Shown piece after piece: positions 1-4,876 of a stretch of 6,135 bases of DNA. A model generated the notes under the pieces. The model was not told the origin of the DNA. It saw nothing but the letters and a program-made list of their open reading frames with translations, and searched no databases. This DNA comes from CAZAEB01 sp964484095 (lineage in GTDB: Bacteria > Patescibacteriota > Microgenomatia > UBA12405 > BS750m-G30): positions 1 to 6,135 of the forward strand of contig CAZAEB010000031.1 in assembly GCA_964484095.1 (NCBI GenBank), read 5' to 3'. Both the position numbers and the translations under genes were made by a program. Position 1 is the stretch's first letter. Every line of letters begins with the position of its first letter.

Positions 1-798
1 AACAACTTCCAGCTGCATATCCTCCTCTTTTCCTTTGAGATATATCGGTTCGTGAAGTGGATCTTGATGGCGATTAAGGTTTTTTAAAAGAGACCTTATC
101 CCTCCTTCGAAATGAAAATGATACTCACTGTCTTTTGGGAGGTTGTAAAAATGAAAAATGACCTGGGGAGTAAGGTAGGCTCTTTGGCGAAGAGTATCTT
201 TTATCGCCTTTGGTTTAAAACTAGTTATTTTCTTAAATATTTTTGGGTCAGGGCTAAATGTGGTTGTAGTTCCGGTTGTTCCTTTGGGAATTAATGAGTC
301 AATAAACTTTGAATGGGAGGTGGTTTTGGGAGTGACATTCTTTAGTGGTGATCCTCTTTTATATTCCTGAAAGTAGTATTTGCCATTTCGGCGGCTTTCT
401 ACTTTCATCCAGTCAGAAAGAGCGTTTACGCAGCTAGCTCCTACTCCGTGCAGTCCTCCGGAAATTTTATATGCCTTATCTTCAAATTTTCCTCCCGCAT
501 GAAGCTTGGTCATAACAATTTCAAGAGCACTTTTTTTCTGTTTGGGAATAATGTCAACCGGAATTCCTCGGCCGTCATCGGCAACAGTTACTGTGTTATC
601 TTCATTAATTACCACCCAAATATTTTTAGCAAAACCTGCCAGGGCCTCATCAATTGAGTTGTCAATAACTTCATCTAAGCAGTGATGAAGACCATGAATA
701 TCGGTAGAGCCAATATACATCGCCGGTCTTTTTCTGACCGGTGCCAATCCTTCCAAAACAATGATTTGTTTTCCAGTATATTTTCCTGTGTTTGCCAT
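1..798 (-). CDS. gyrB: DNA gyrase subunit B, N-terminal 266 residues (partial, runs off left edge)
   Basis: ATP-hydrolysing subunit of the type IIA topoisomerase that introduces negative supercoils. The frame is open from ATG at 798 down to base 1, giving the GHKL ATPase domain and the start of the transducer domain. Visible motifs: the N-terminal IVLEGLAPVRKRPAMYIGS block (residues 13-31); EVIDNSIDEA (43-52) with catalytic Glu43 and Mg-binding Asn47; DDGRGIP (74-80) with the adenine-contacting Asp74; the ATP lid GGLHGVGASCVNALS (114-128); and FEGGI near residue 230, the usual start of the transducer region. An Arg aligning with E. coli Arg136 is present (residue 137). The remaining ~370 residues (TOPRIM and tail) lie outside the window. 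No Shine-Dalgarno sequence precedes the ATG. ParE is the alternative, but the N-terminal sequence reads as gyrB and CPR genomes typically have a single gyrase pair. Confidence 0.95.
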   Translation of the reverse strand, partial: MANTGKYTGKQIIVLEGLAPVRKRPAMYIGSTDIHGLHHCLDEVIDNSIDEALAGFAKNIWVVINEDNTVTVADDGRGIPVDIIPKQKKSALEIVMTKLHAGGKFEDKAYKISGGLHGVGASCVNALSDWMKVESRRNGKYYFQEYKRGSPLKNVTPKTTSHSKFIDSLIPKGTTGTTTTFSPDPKIFKKITSFKPKAIKDTLRQRAYLTPQVIFHFYNLPKDSEYHFHFEGGIRSLLKNLNRHQDPLHEPIYLKGKEEDMQLEVV

Positions 799-902
799 GC
801 CAATATTATTTGTTCTTTTTCTAATTTAGGTTCCAGACACTCGATTTAAACAAGAGCGCTTAAAAATTTTGAGACCCTGAATTAATGAGATCCTACATAC
901 TA

Positions 903-931
903 ATTAAACCTGATTTGAGTAAAAAAGTCAA
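903..931 (-). promoter_or_regulatory. Predicted sigma70-type promoter for gyrB
   Basis: On the minus strand, TTGACT (931-926, 5/6 to the -35 consensus) is followed by a 17-bp spacer and TTTAAT (908-903, 5/6 to the -10 consensus). Transcription would begin near 896, leaving a leader of about 98 nt before the gyrB ATG at 798. The spacing is optimal. The assignment rests on consensus matching only. Confidence 0.6.
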
Positions 932-953
932 TGGTAAACATAGCTTGATAAAT

Positions 954-982
954 TTGAAGACACAGCGGTTTGCTGATATACT
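954..982 (+). promoter_or_regulatory. Predicted promoter of the tRNA-Tyr/tyrS unit
   Basis: TTGAAG (954-959) and TATACT (977-982, 5/6 to consensus) are separated by exactly 17 bp. The predicted start near 989 lies about 7 nt upstream of the mature tRNA 5' end at 996, as expected for a tRNA promoter with a short RNase P-removed leader. The hexamer TATACT also occurs before tRNA-Ala at 6050-6055. With no promoter or terminator recognised between the tRNA and tyrS, this one probably drives both. Confidence 0.65.
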
Positions 983-995
983 CTAGCCAGTTTTC

Positions 996-1078
996 CCAGG
1001 GATGCCGGAGTGGTCAAACGGAACAGTCTGTAAAACTGTCGGGTTCGCCCTACGGAGGTTCAAATCCTCCTCCCTGGA
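996..1078 (+). tRNA. tRNA-Tyr (anticodon GUA), class II with C1:G72
   Basis: A full cloverleaf can be folded. Acceptor stem CCAGGGA (996-1002) pairs perfectly with TCCCTGG (1071-1077). The D stem is CCG/CGG (1005-1007/1019-1021) and the anticodon stem ACAGT/ACTGT (1023-1027/1035-1039), with GTA at 1030-1032. A 14-nt variable arm (1040-1053) contains a GGG-TTCG-CCC hairpin, and the T stem is GGAGG/CCTCC (1054-1058/1066-1070). The discriminator is A1078. The next bases are CA, so the 3' CCA is not encoded and must be added by the tRNA nucleotidyltransferase. The long variable arm is the bacterial tRNA-Tyr form, whereas the C1:G72 first pair is the archaeal/eukaryal tyrosine identity element (bacteria normally have G1:C72). 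It lies 27 nt upstream of tyrS, which encodes an archaeal-type enzyme, so the two probably form a dedicated pair. Confidence 0.96.
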
Positions 1079-1105
1079 CATGATTTGGTGTATTATAAAA
1101 ATATA

Positions 1106-2266
1106 ATGTCTATTTCAAAGAATTTTGAAAATAAGTTAAATTTAATTACTAGGAACACCGAAGAGGTATTAACAGAGAAAGATCTGTCTTCTCTTTTTTC
1201 TTCCGGGACTGAGCTTCGCCACTACATTGGTTTTGAGATTTCTGGAAAGGTTCATTTAGGAACAGGGCTTATGTCTATGGGGAAGGTGGCCGACTTTTTA
1301 AAAGCGGGGGTTAAGTGTACTTTGTTTCTAGCCGATTTTCATTCTTACTTAAATAATAAATTAGGAGGAAGCTGGGACAACATAAGGAAGGCCAGCGAGG
1401 GATACTTTAAAAGCGGGCTAATCGCCTCTCTTTTGTGTTTTGGTGTTGATGTTGACAAGGAGGTTGAGTCCGGCAATCTTTCTTTTTTAATGGGCAAAGA
1501 TTTGTATGAAAATAATCTTATTCACTGGGAAACATTTATGGAGGTGGGAAAACATGTTACTCTTTCTCGAAATCTAAGATCAATCTCAATTCTGGGAAAA
1601 AAACGAGGGATTGATGTTGATATGGCAACTCTTTTCTATCCCCCATTGCAGGTGGCTGACATTTTTACTCTACAGGTCAATCTTGCTCACGCTGGAATTG
1701 ATCAAAGAAAGGCTCATGTTGTTGCCAGATCAGTAGCAAAAAAAATAACAGTTAATCCTTTAAAAGATAAAACCGGCAAAGTTATTGCTCCTGTTGCTGT
1801 CCATCACAATCTAATTGCTGGTCTTGGTGCTCCCAGCAAGGATGACTTAGGCAAAAAGGGAGCAGAGGCGGCAATAGATTTAAAGATGAGTAAATCAAAA
1901 CCGAGCTCTGCAATTTTTGTTCATGATTCTCCTGGGGAGATAAGAAAGAAAATCTCTAAAGCATTTTGCCCTCCCAAAGAGACAGATTTTAATCCAATAA
2001 TAAACTGGGTAAAATTTTTAGTTTTTTGGGGAGAGGATAAGGGAGAGTTTAAAGTTGAGAGAAAAAAAGAATTTGGTGGTTCGGTTACCTACCTAGCATT
2101 TACCGATCTTGTAAAAGACTACCAGTCTGGAGATTTACATCCGGTTGATTTAAAAAATGCGACTGCTGACTGGCTGATTGCTAAACTTGAGCCGGCAAGA
2201 GAACATTTTTCTAAACCCAAAGCAGCTAAGTCATTAAGATTTATGGAGAAAGTTCTTAATGCTTAA
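1106..2266 (+). CDS. tyrS: Tyrosyl-tRNA synthetase, archaeal type
   Basis: Class Ic aminoacyl-tRNA synthetase charging tRNA-Tyr with tyrosine in the cytosol; 386 residues from ATG 1106. Residues 39-54 carry the tyrosine-pocket Tyr40 in HYIGFE and the HIGH-equivalent HLGTG (50-54), the form I recall from one archaeal TyrRS subtype. YPPLQVADI (178-186) supplies Tyr178, Gln182 and Asp185, matching M. jannaschii Tyr151, Gln155 and Asp158. GIDQRKAH (197-204) follows, then the KMSKS loop KMSKSKP (260-266). LHPVDLKN (344-351) aligns with the anticodon (G34)-reading region containing M. jannaschii Asp286. There is no C-terminal S4 domain, unlike bacterial TyrRS. The in-frame TTG at 1085 would add seven residues that homologues are not expected to have, so ATG 1106 is preferred; no Shine-Dalgarno sequence is seen before either. 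Archaeal TrpRS is related, but the Tyr/Asp pocket and adjacent tRNA-Tyr favour TyrRS. Confidence 0.93.
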   Translation: MSISKNFENKLNLITRNTEEVLTEKDLSSLFSSGTELRHYIGFEISGKVHLGTGLMSMGKVADFLKAGVKCTLFLADFHSYLNNKLGGSWDNIRKASEGYFKSGLIASLLCFGVDVDKEVESGNLSFLMGKDLYENNLIHWETFMEVGKHVTLSRNLRSISILGKKRGIDVDMATLFYPPLQVADIFTLQVNLAHAGIDQRKAHVVARSVAKKITVNPLKDKTGKVIAPVAVHHNLIAGLGAPSKDDLGKKGAEAAIDLKMSKSKPSSAIFVHDSPGEIRKKISKAFCPPKETDFNPIINWVKFLVFWGEDKGEFKVERKKEFGGSVTYLAFTDLVKDYQSGDLHPVDLKNATADWLIAKLEPAREHFSKPKAAKSLRFMEKVLNA

Positions 2267-2840
2267 GGAAGCGAAAAAAGAAATTGCTAATCATTTAATA
2301 GTAAGTCTTTCAATTTTTGTTTTAGTAGAGTTTTTTTGGCTAGTATCAGCTGATTTTTCAATTTTTAAGGCCGTTTTTTTTCTTTTCGGTTTGATCTTTG
2401 GAACCTTTCTTATTGATATAGACCACCTAGTTTATTGGTATTTTTTAAAACCCGACATTCCCGAATCGGTAAAAGCAAAAAGGTTGATTAGTAGTAGAAA
2501 ATATAAAGAAGCACTATCTCTTCTTTCTCAAAATCACAAAACCCACACTTCTTTAGTTTTTCACCATTTTATTTTTCAGTTTGTCTTGCTGGTGGTTGGT
2601 TTTTTTGTCATTTCTTCAACAACTAGTGTTTTCGGTCAAGGTCTTGTTTTGGCAATGAGTGGTCACCTTCTTCTAGATCAGTATATTGATTTAAAAAATA
2701 ATCCAGTTCATTTGAGAACTTGGCTTTTTTCCCGGACTCCTTTTTCAAAATTACCTCTCCCCTACTCCTGGTTAAAAGGGTACTTTGCTTTTTATTGTTT
2801 TTCTTTTTTACTTTTAATTTTTTTCTTTTTAAATTCTTGA
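2259..2840 (+). CDS. Polytopic membrane protein with His/Asp motifs, possibly YdjM/DUF457-like
   Basis: A 193-residue, very hydrophobic protein with about four to five membrane segments (roughly residues 10-30, 36-60, 99-121, 125-143 and 170-192). Conserved-looking polar residues lie at membrane edges: DIDH (53-56), HKTHTS (93-98), HH (102-103) and GHLLLDQ (135-141). The order Asp-x-Asp-His, His-x-x-His-[ST], His...Asp resembles the inner-membrane YdjM/DUF457 family of proposed metal-dependent hydrolases. That is a pattern match, not a confident family call, and no substrate can be proposed. The segment between about 63 and 92 is charged and probably cytosolic. The ATG overlaps the end of tyrS by 8 bp, with GGAG (2245-2248) 10 nt upstream, so it is probably translated from the tyrS transcript. 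Its stop codon overlaps the next promoter's -35 box. Confidence 0.8.
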   Translation: MLKEAKKEIANHLIVSLSIFVLVEFFWLVSADFSIFKAVFFLFGLIFGTFLIDIDHLVYWYFLKPDIPESVKAKRLISSRKYKEALSLLSQNHKTHTSLVFHHFIFQFVLLVVGFFVISSTTSVFGQGLVLAMSGHLLLDQYIDLKNNPVHLRTWLFSRTPFSKLPLPYSWLKGYFAFYCFSFLLLIFFFLNS

Positions 2841-2865
2841 CAAAAACCGGGCTGTCAACGATAAT
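2837..2865 (+). promoter_or_regulatory. Strong sigma70-type promoter giving a near-leaderless ferredoxin transcript
   Basis: A perfect -35 TTGACA (2837-2842), a 17-bp spacer and GATAAT (2860-2865, 5/6 to consensus). The -35 overlaps the TGA stop of the preceding gene. Counting from the -10, transcription should start near 2872, two bases before the ferredoxin ATG at 2874. No Shine-Dalgarno sequence precedes that ATG. This should separate expression of the ferredoxin/thioredoxin-fold/methyltransferase genes from the tyrS unit, though read-through is possible because no terminator is visible between them. Confidence 0.75.
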
Positions 2866-2873
2866 CGATCATC
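2837..2873. repeat. Two small dyads over the ferredoxin promoter (possible operator)
   Basis: TTGACA (2837-2842) and TGTCAA (2853-2858) form a perfect 6-bp inverted repeat with a 10-nt spacer, starting on the -35 box. A second, imperfect palindrome, GATAATCGATCATC (2860-2873, 12 of 14 positions symmetric around ATCGAT), covers the -10 and start site. Either could bind a dimeric regulator. Both are short enough to be chance, and no candidate regulator is encoded nearby. Confidence 0.3.
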
Positions 2874-3065
2874 ATGAAAATAAAACTAAACTCAGATAAA
2901 TGTATCGGTTGCAGGCTGTGCGTTTCTATGGCAGAAGACTATTTTGTTATGGACGAGGAAACTGGCAAAGCCAAAGTGATAAAACAGCCTGAGGGTGAAC
3001 AAGAGGACGTGATTAGTACATTAGAAAGTTGTCCTGTTGAGGCAATTTCTAAGGAGGATAAATGA
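2874..3065 (+). CDS. Ferredoxin, single [4Fe-4S] cluster
   Basis: A 63-residue soluble electron carrier. Cluster ligands are visible as C10-IG-C13-RL-C16 near the start and C53-P near the end (SCPVEAI, 52-58), the single-cluster arrangement of Thermotoga/Pyrococcus-type ferredoxins, whose usual length is about 60 residues. The middle is acidic, as normal for the family. The second cluster of 2[4Fe-4S] ferredoxins is absent. The redox partner cannot be told from the window. The start codon lies at the predicted transcription start with no ribosome binding site, so translation is probably leaderless. The gene ends in ATGA, overlapping the next start by 4 bp, implying translational coupling to the thioredoxin-fold protein. 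Confidence 0.92.
   Translation: MKIKLNSDKCIGCRLCVSMAEDYFVMDEETGKAKVIKQPEGEQEDVISTLESCPVEAISKEDK
3051..3057 (+). promoter_or_regulatory. Strong Shine-Dalgarno sequence AAGGAGG
   Basis: AAGGAGG lies within the last codons of ferredoxin, 4 nt before the ATG at 3062. It fixes that start and shows that the organism's ribosomes use a standard anti-Shine-Dalgarno interaction, in contrast to the leaderless-looking starts nearby. Confidence 0.8.
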
Positions 3066-4012
3066 AGAAAAATTTATTAGTTTTGATAGTTTTTGGCCTG
3101 ATTGCTGTTGGTGCTTTCTTGGGAGGAAGAATTTCTGTTAAGACCGAAGATGAAGGAGTTGTTGCTGGAGAAAAAGAGGGAACGGTTGTTTACAGTCCAG
3201 AAAAGTTAAAAAAGCCGAATGTTAAGTTTTTTGTAATGAGTTTTTGTCCTTATGGTAATCAAGCCGAAGATATTTTAAAACCAGTAGCGGAGCTTTTGAA
3301 AAATAATAATGTTGAATGGGAGCCTCGCTACATTGTTAATAAAATGACTTTAGATCAGGCAAGACAGTCCTGTGAGCCGCAAATATACTCGGTCGCTAGA
3401 TGCAGTGAATATGTTGCGCAAGGATATTTTGCCGATGCCGCTTCATGCAAAGAAAGGTTGTTTGCTAATATTGATGACTGTATTGCCGGTCAAGGAAAGG
3501 TGGTAAGCGGAACCATATACACCTCTCTTCATGGGGCCGGAGAATTAAACCAAAATGTGAGAGAAATATGCGCTTGGAATCAAGTGGATGACAAACTAAA
3601 ATGGTGGGATTTTGTTGACAGAGTTAACGATAATTGTACTTACGAAAACGTCGATGAATGTTGGCAGGAGCATGCTGTTGTCAGTGGGATTGATGTTGGC
3701 AATGTTAATAACTGTTTTGAGAGTGAGTATGCTGGTCTTTTAGACAAAGAGATTGCTGTTTCCAGAGAGTACGAAGTTACTAGCTCGCCAACTTTTGTGT
3801 TTAACGGAGAAAAATTTCCTCCACAAGAGGCTTATCCTGCCAGCGAGGAAGAGGTGGTTGAACTGTTAATTGGCAAGGAATCTTTCACTCCCAGTCAGTA
3901 CCGAACACCGAATGTAATGAAAGCGGCTATTTGTGAAGGTTTTGAGAATACCCCGAGTGAATGCGATGAAGTTTTGGAGGGCGTGGTCCAGGGATCAACT
4001 GGAGGCTGCTGA
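3062..4012 (+). CDS. Membrane-anchored, Cys-rich thioredoxin-fold protein (DsbA/GILT-like)
   Basis: A 316-residue protein with an N-terminal membrane anchor or uncleaved signal (hydrophobic residues 5-22 after MKKN), then a linker and an extracytoplasmic thioredoxin-like domain. The beta-strand/active-site region reads FFVMSFCPYGNQAE (56-69): Cys62 stands in CPYG, so the second cysteine of a CxxC is missing. LHGAGELNQNVREIC (156-170) resembles the GILT signature HG-x2-EC-x2-N-x4-C with Leu for the middle Cys. TSSPTFVFNGE (240-250) is the expected cis-Pro loop. Twelve cysteines are present; four (104, 114, 129, 140) lie in an insertion between the active site and the HG motif, and the protein ends in GGC. 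The family probably acts in disulfide formation, isomerisation or reduction outside the cytosol, but a one-cysteine active site makes the activity uncertain. The strong upstream AAGGAGG and 4-bp overlap with ferredoxin fix the start. Confidence 0.8.
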   Translation: MKKNLLVLIVFGLIAVGAFLGGRISVKTEDEGVVAGEKEGTVVYSPEKLKKPNVKFFVMSFCPYGNQAEDILKPVAELLKNNNVEWEPRYIVNKMTLDQARQSCEPQIYSVARCSEYVAQGYFADAASCKERLFANIDDCIAGQGKVVSGTIYTSLHGAGELNQNVREICAWNQVDDKLKWWDFVDRVNDNCTYENVDECWQEHAVVSGIDVGNVNNCFESEYAGLLDKEIAVSREYEVTSSPTFVFNGEKFPPQEAYPASEEEVVELLIGKESFTPSQYRTPNVMKAAICEGFENTPSECDEVLEGVVQGSTGGC

Positions 4013-4017
4013 AGCCA

Positions 4018-4551
4018 ATGGTTAGAAAGTTAAACTCAAAACAGCTGCGAGCAACAAAACCTTTTTCTAAAGAGTATAAAAGTTATTATAAAAACCCAAT
4101 TGTATTTGTGTTGGATAACGTTTTGGACACTTTCAATATTGGTTCTTTTTTCAGGTTGGCAGATGCTCTCGGAGCAGAAAAGATATATCTTTGCGGAAGA
4201 ACGGTTGCTCCTCCCAATATCAAAATCCACCGAGCTTCAGTTGGTTTGTGGCGCTGGGTTCCTTGGGAGCAGTATCAATCAACAGAAAGGCTGGTAAGAA
4301 AGTTGAAAAAAGAAGGATATCAGATAGTTGTTAGCGAGCTAACAGATAAAAGCAAAAATTATTTAGAAGTTAAGCCAGACTTTCCGATTGCCATTGTTGT
4401 TGGCCATGAAACAAACGGGGTTTCAAAAAGCGTAGCCAAGCTAGCCGATCATCAATTGGAAATACCGATGTTGGGAGTAAATAAATCTTTAAACGTTTTG
4501 GTAGCCGCTTCAGTGATTGCCTACAGAATGGTTTCTTTTTTGAAAAAATAA
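4018..4551 (+). CDS. SpoU/TrmH-family RNA 2'-O-methyltransferase
   Basis: A 177-residue SAM-dependent SPOUT enzyme methylating a ribose 2'-OH in tRNA or rRNA. All three family motifs are present. Motif 1 is LDNVLDTFNIGSFFRLADALG (32-52), with Asn40 and the catalytic-type Arg46. Motif 2 is IVVGHETNGVS (126-136), with Glu131. Motif 3 is IPMLGVNKSLNVLVAAS (149-165), which forms the trefoil-knot SAM site. There is no N-terminal substrate-binding domain of the RlmB/TsnR kind, so this is the short TrmH/TrmL-like form; the target nucleotide cannot be read from sequence. The gene starts 5 nt after the thioredoxin-fold stop. GGAGG (4001-4005) lies 12 nt upstream, a slightly long spacing. It is probably the last gene of the ferredoxin operon and ends in the convergent palindrome. 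Confidence 0.9.
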   Translation: MVRKLNSKQLRATKPFSKEYKSYYKNPIVFVLDNVLDTFNIGSFFRLADALGAEKIYLCGRTVAPPNIKIHRASVGLWRWVPWEQYQSTERLVRKLKKEGYQIVVSELTDKSKNYLEVKPDFPIAIVVGHETNGVSKSVAKLADHQLEIPMLGVNKSLNVLVAASVIAYRMVSFLKK

Positions 4552-4564
4552 AATATTATTTTTT
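4543..4564. terminator. AT-only palindrome at the convergent junction, possible bidirectional terminator
   Basis: AAAAAATAA (4543-4551) and TTATTTTTT (4556-4564) form a perfect 9-bp inverted repeat with loop AATA. Each arm contains the TAA stop of one of the two convergent genes. On either strand the 3' arm ends in six U residues, and on the plus strand a further T8 run follows at 4568-4575. A stem with no G:C pairs is weak, so its strength as an intrinsic terminator is doubtful, but its position and symmetry fit a shared terminator. Confidence 0.45.
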
Positions 4565-4876
4565 AACTTTTTTTTGGGAAATAAGATCTTCTTCTTTCAG
4601 TTGTTTCAATTTCCACATAAAAAGTCTTGCTTTGCTTTTTACCTGTCCTTTTGGCTGGTCTTTAACAAAATATCTTGCTTTGTCTAGAGTTTCTCTGGGG
4701 GTTATCTTGGCAAGCCTTATGTATAATGACTTGTTTTTCCAGTCGTTTAGCTCCTCTGCCAGCATTAGTCCGTAAGCCTGAAACTCTTTACTTATATATT
4801 TTCCCCTTTTTTCCAGATCTAGGTTTCCAAAAAGATCACTTAGTTTCTTCAAATTCGTGGCCAAAATTCTTAACAA
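4556..4876 (-). CDS. Small conserved-looking protein of unknown function
   Basis: A 106-residue, Lys-rich, mostly helical-looking protein with no membrane segment and no signal peptide. Its central part (about residues 28-95) includes YGLMLAEELNDW, RLAKITPRETLDKARYFV and KSKARLFMWKLKQL. This pattern resembles small proteins I have seen in CPR genomes, but I cannot assign a function. It begins with TTG at 4876 inside the end of the MFS gene (41-bp overlap). AGGA (4887-4884) is 7 nt before that TTG and supports the start; later TTG codons at 4864 and 4852 are alternatives without a Shine-Dalgarno sequence. It is the second gene of the MFS operon and converges on the methyltransferase gene with 4 bp between stops. 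Confidence 0.7.
   Translation of the reverse strand: MLRILATNLKKLSDLFGNLDLEKRGKYISKEFQAYGLMLAEELNDWKNKSLYIRLAKITPRETLDKARYFVKDQPKGQVKSKARLFMWKLKQLKEEDLISQKKVKK

Larger units (their letters stand above)
799..995. other. Divergent intergenic region between gyrB and tRNA-Tyr
   Basis: About 197 bp of AT-rich DNA without a convincing coding frame. It holds the gyrB promoter (minus strand, 903-931) and the tRNA-Tyr promoter (plus strand, 954-982), annotated separately. The predicted gyrB transcript start near 896 would give a leader of about 98 nt. That leader carries no Shine-Dalgarno sequence before the ATG and no regulatory RNA fold that I recognise. No DnaA-box cluster is seen, so there is no evidence that this is a replication origin. 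Confidence 0.7.

Noticed and set aside
112..657. Open plus-strand frames of 60-69 codons at 112-294 and 448-657.
   Set aside because: They lie antisense to gyrB, whose conserved motifs are read on the minus strand; their translations show no family features.
799..995. Riboswitch, T-box or replication origin in the gyrB/tRNA-Tyr intergenic region.
   Set aside because: No specifier or antiterminator fold, no conserved riboswitch core and no DnaA-box cluster could be found by eye; only promoters are supported.
1085..1105. Upstream TTG start adding seven residues to TyrRS.
   Set aside because: The extension begins 6 nt after the tRNA, has no Shine-Dalgarno sequence, and archaeal-type homologues are expected to begin close to the ATG at 1106.
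1089..1107. TATTAT/TATAAA/TATAAT hexamers just before tyrS as a dedicated tyrS promoter.
   Set aside because: No -35 box at a suitable distance and no exact TGnTATAAT extended -10; AT-rich DNA gives such hexamers easily. The upstream tRNA promoter suffices.
1155..1267. The HIGH motif of TyrRS reads HLGTG, lacking the second His, suggesting a dead enzyme.
   Set aside because: HLGTG after YIGFEISG is, as I recall, the normal form in one archaeal TyrRS subtype, and the tyrosine pocket, QRK and KMSKS elements are intact.
2874..4012. Reassigned UGA codon (Gly), as in Gracilibacteria/SR1.
   Set aside because: TGA ends the membrane protein, the ferredoxin (in an ATGA overlap), the thioredoxin-fold protein and the MFS gene at sensible positions, so the standard bacterial code applies.
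4036..4297. Short open frames on both strands at 4036-4230 and 4100-4297.
   Set aside because: They are shadows of the SpoU/TrmH gene, which carries all three family motifs in its own frame.
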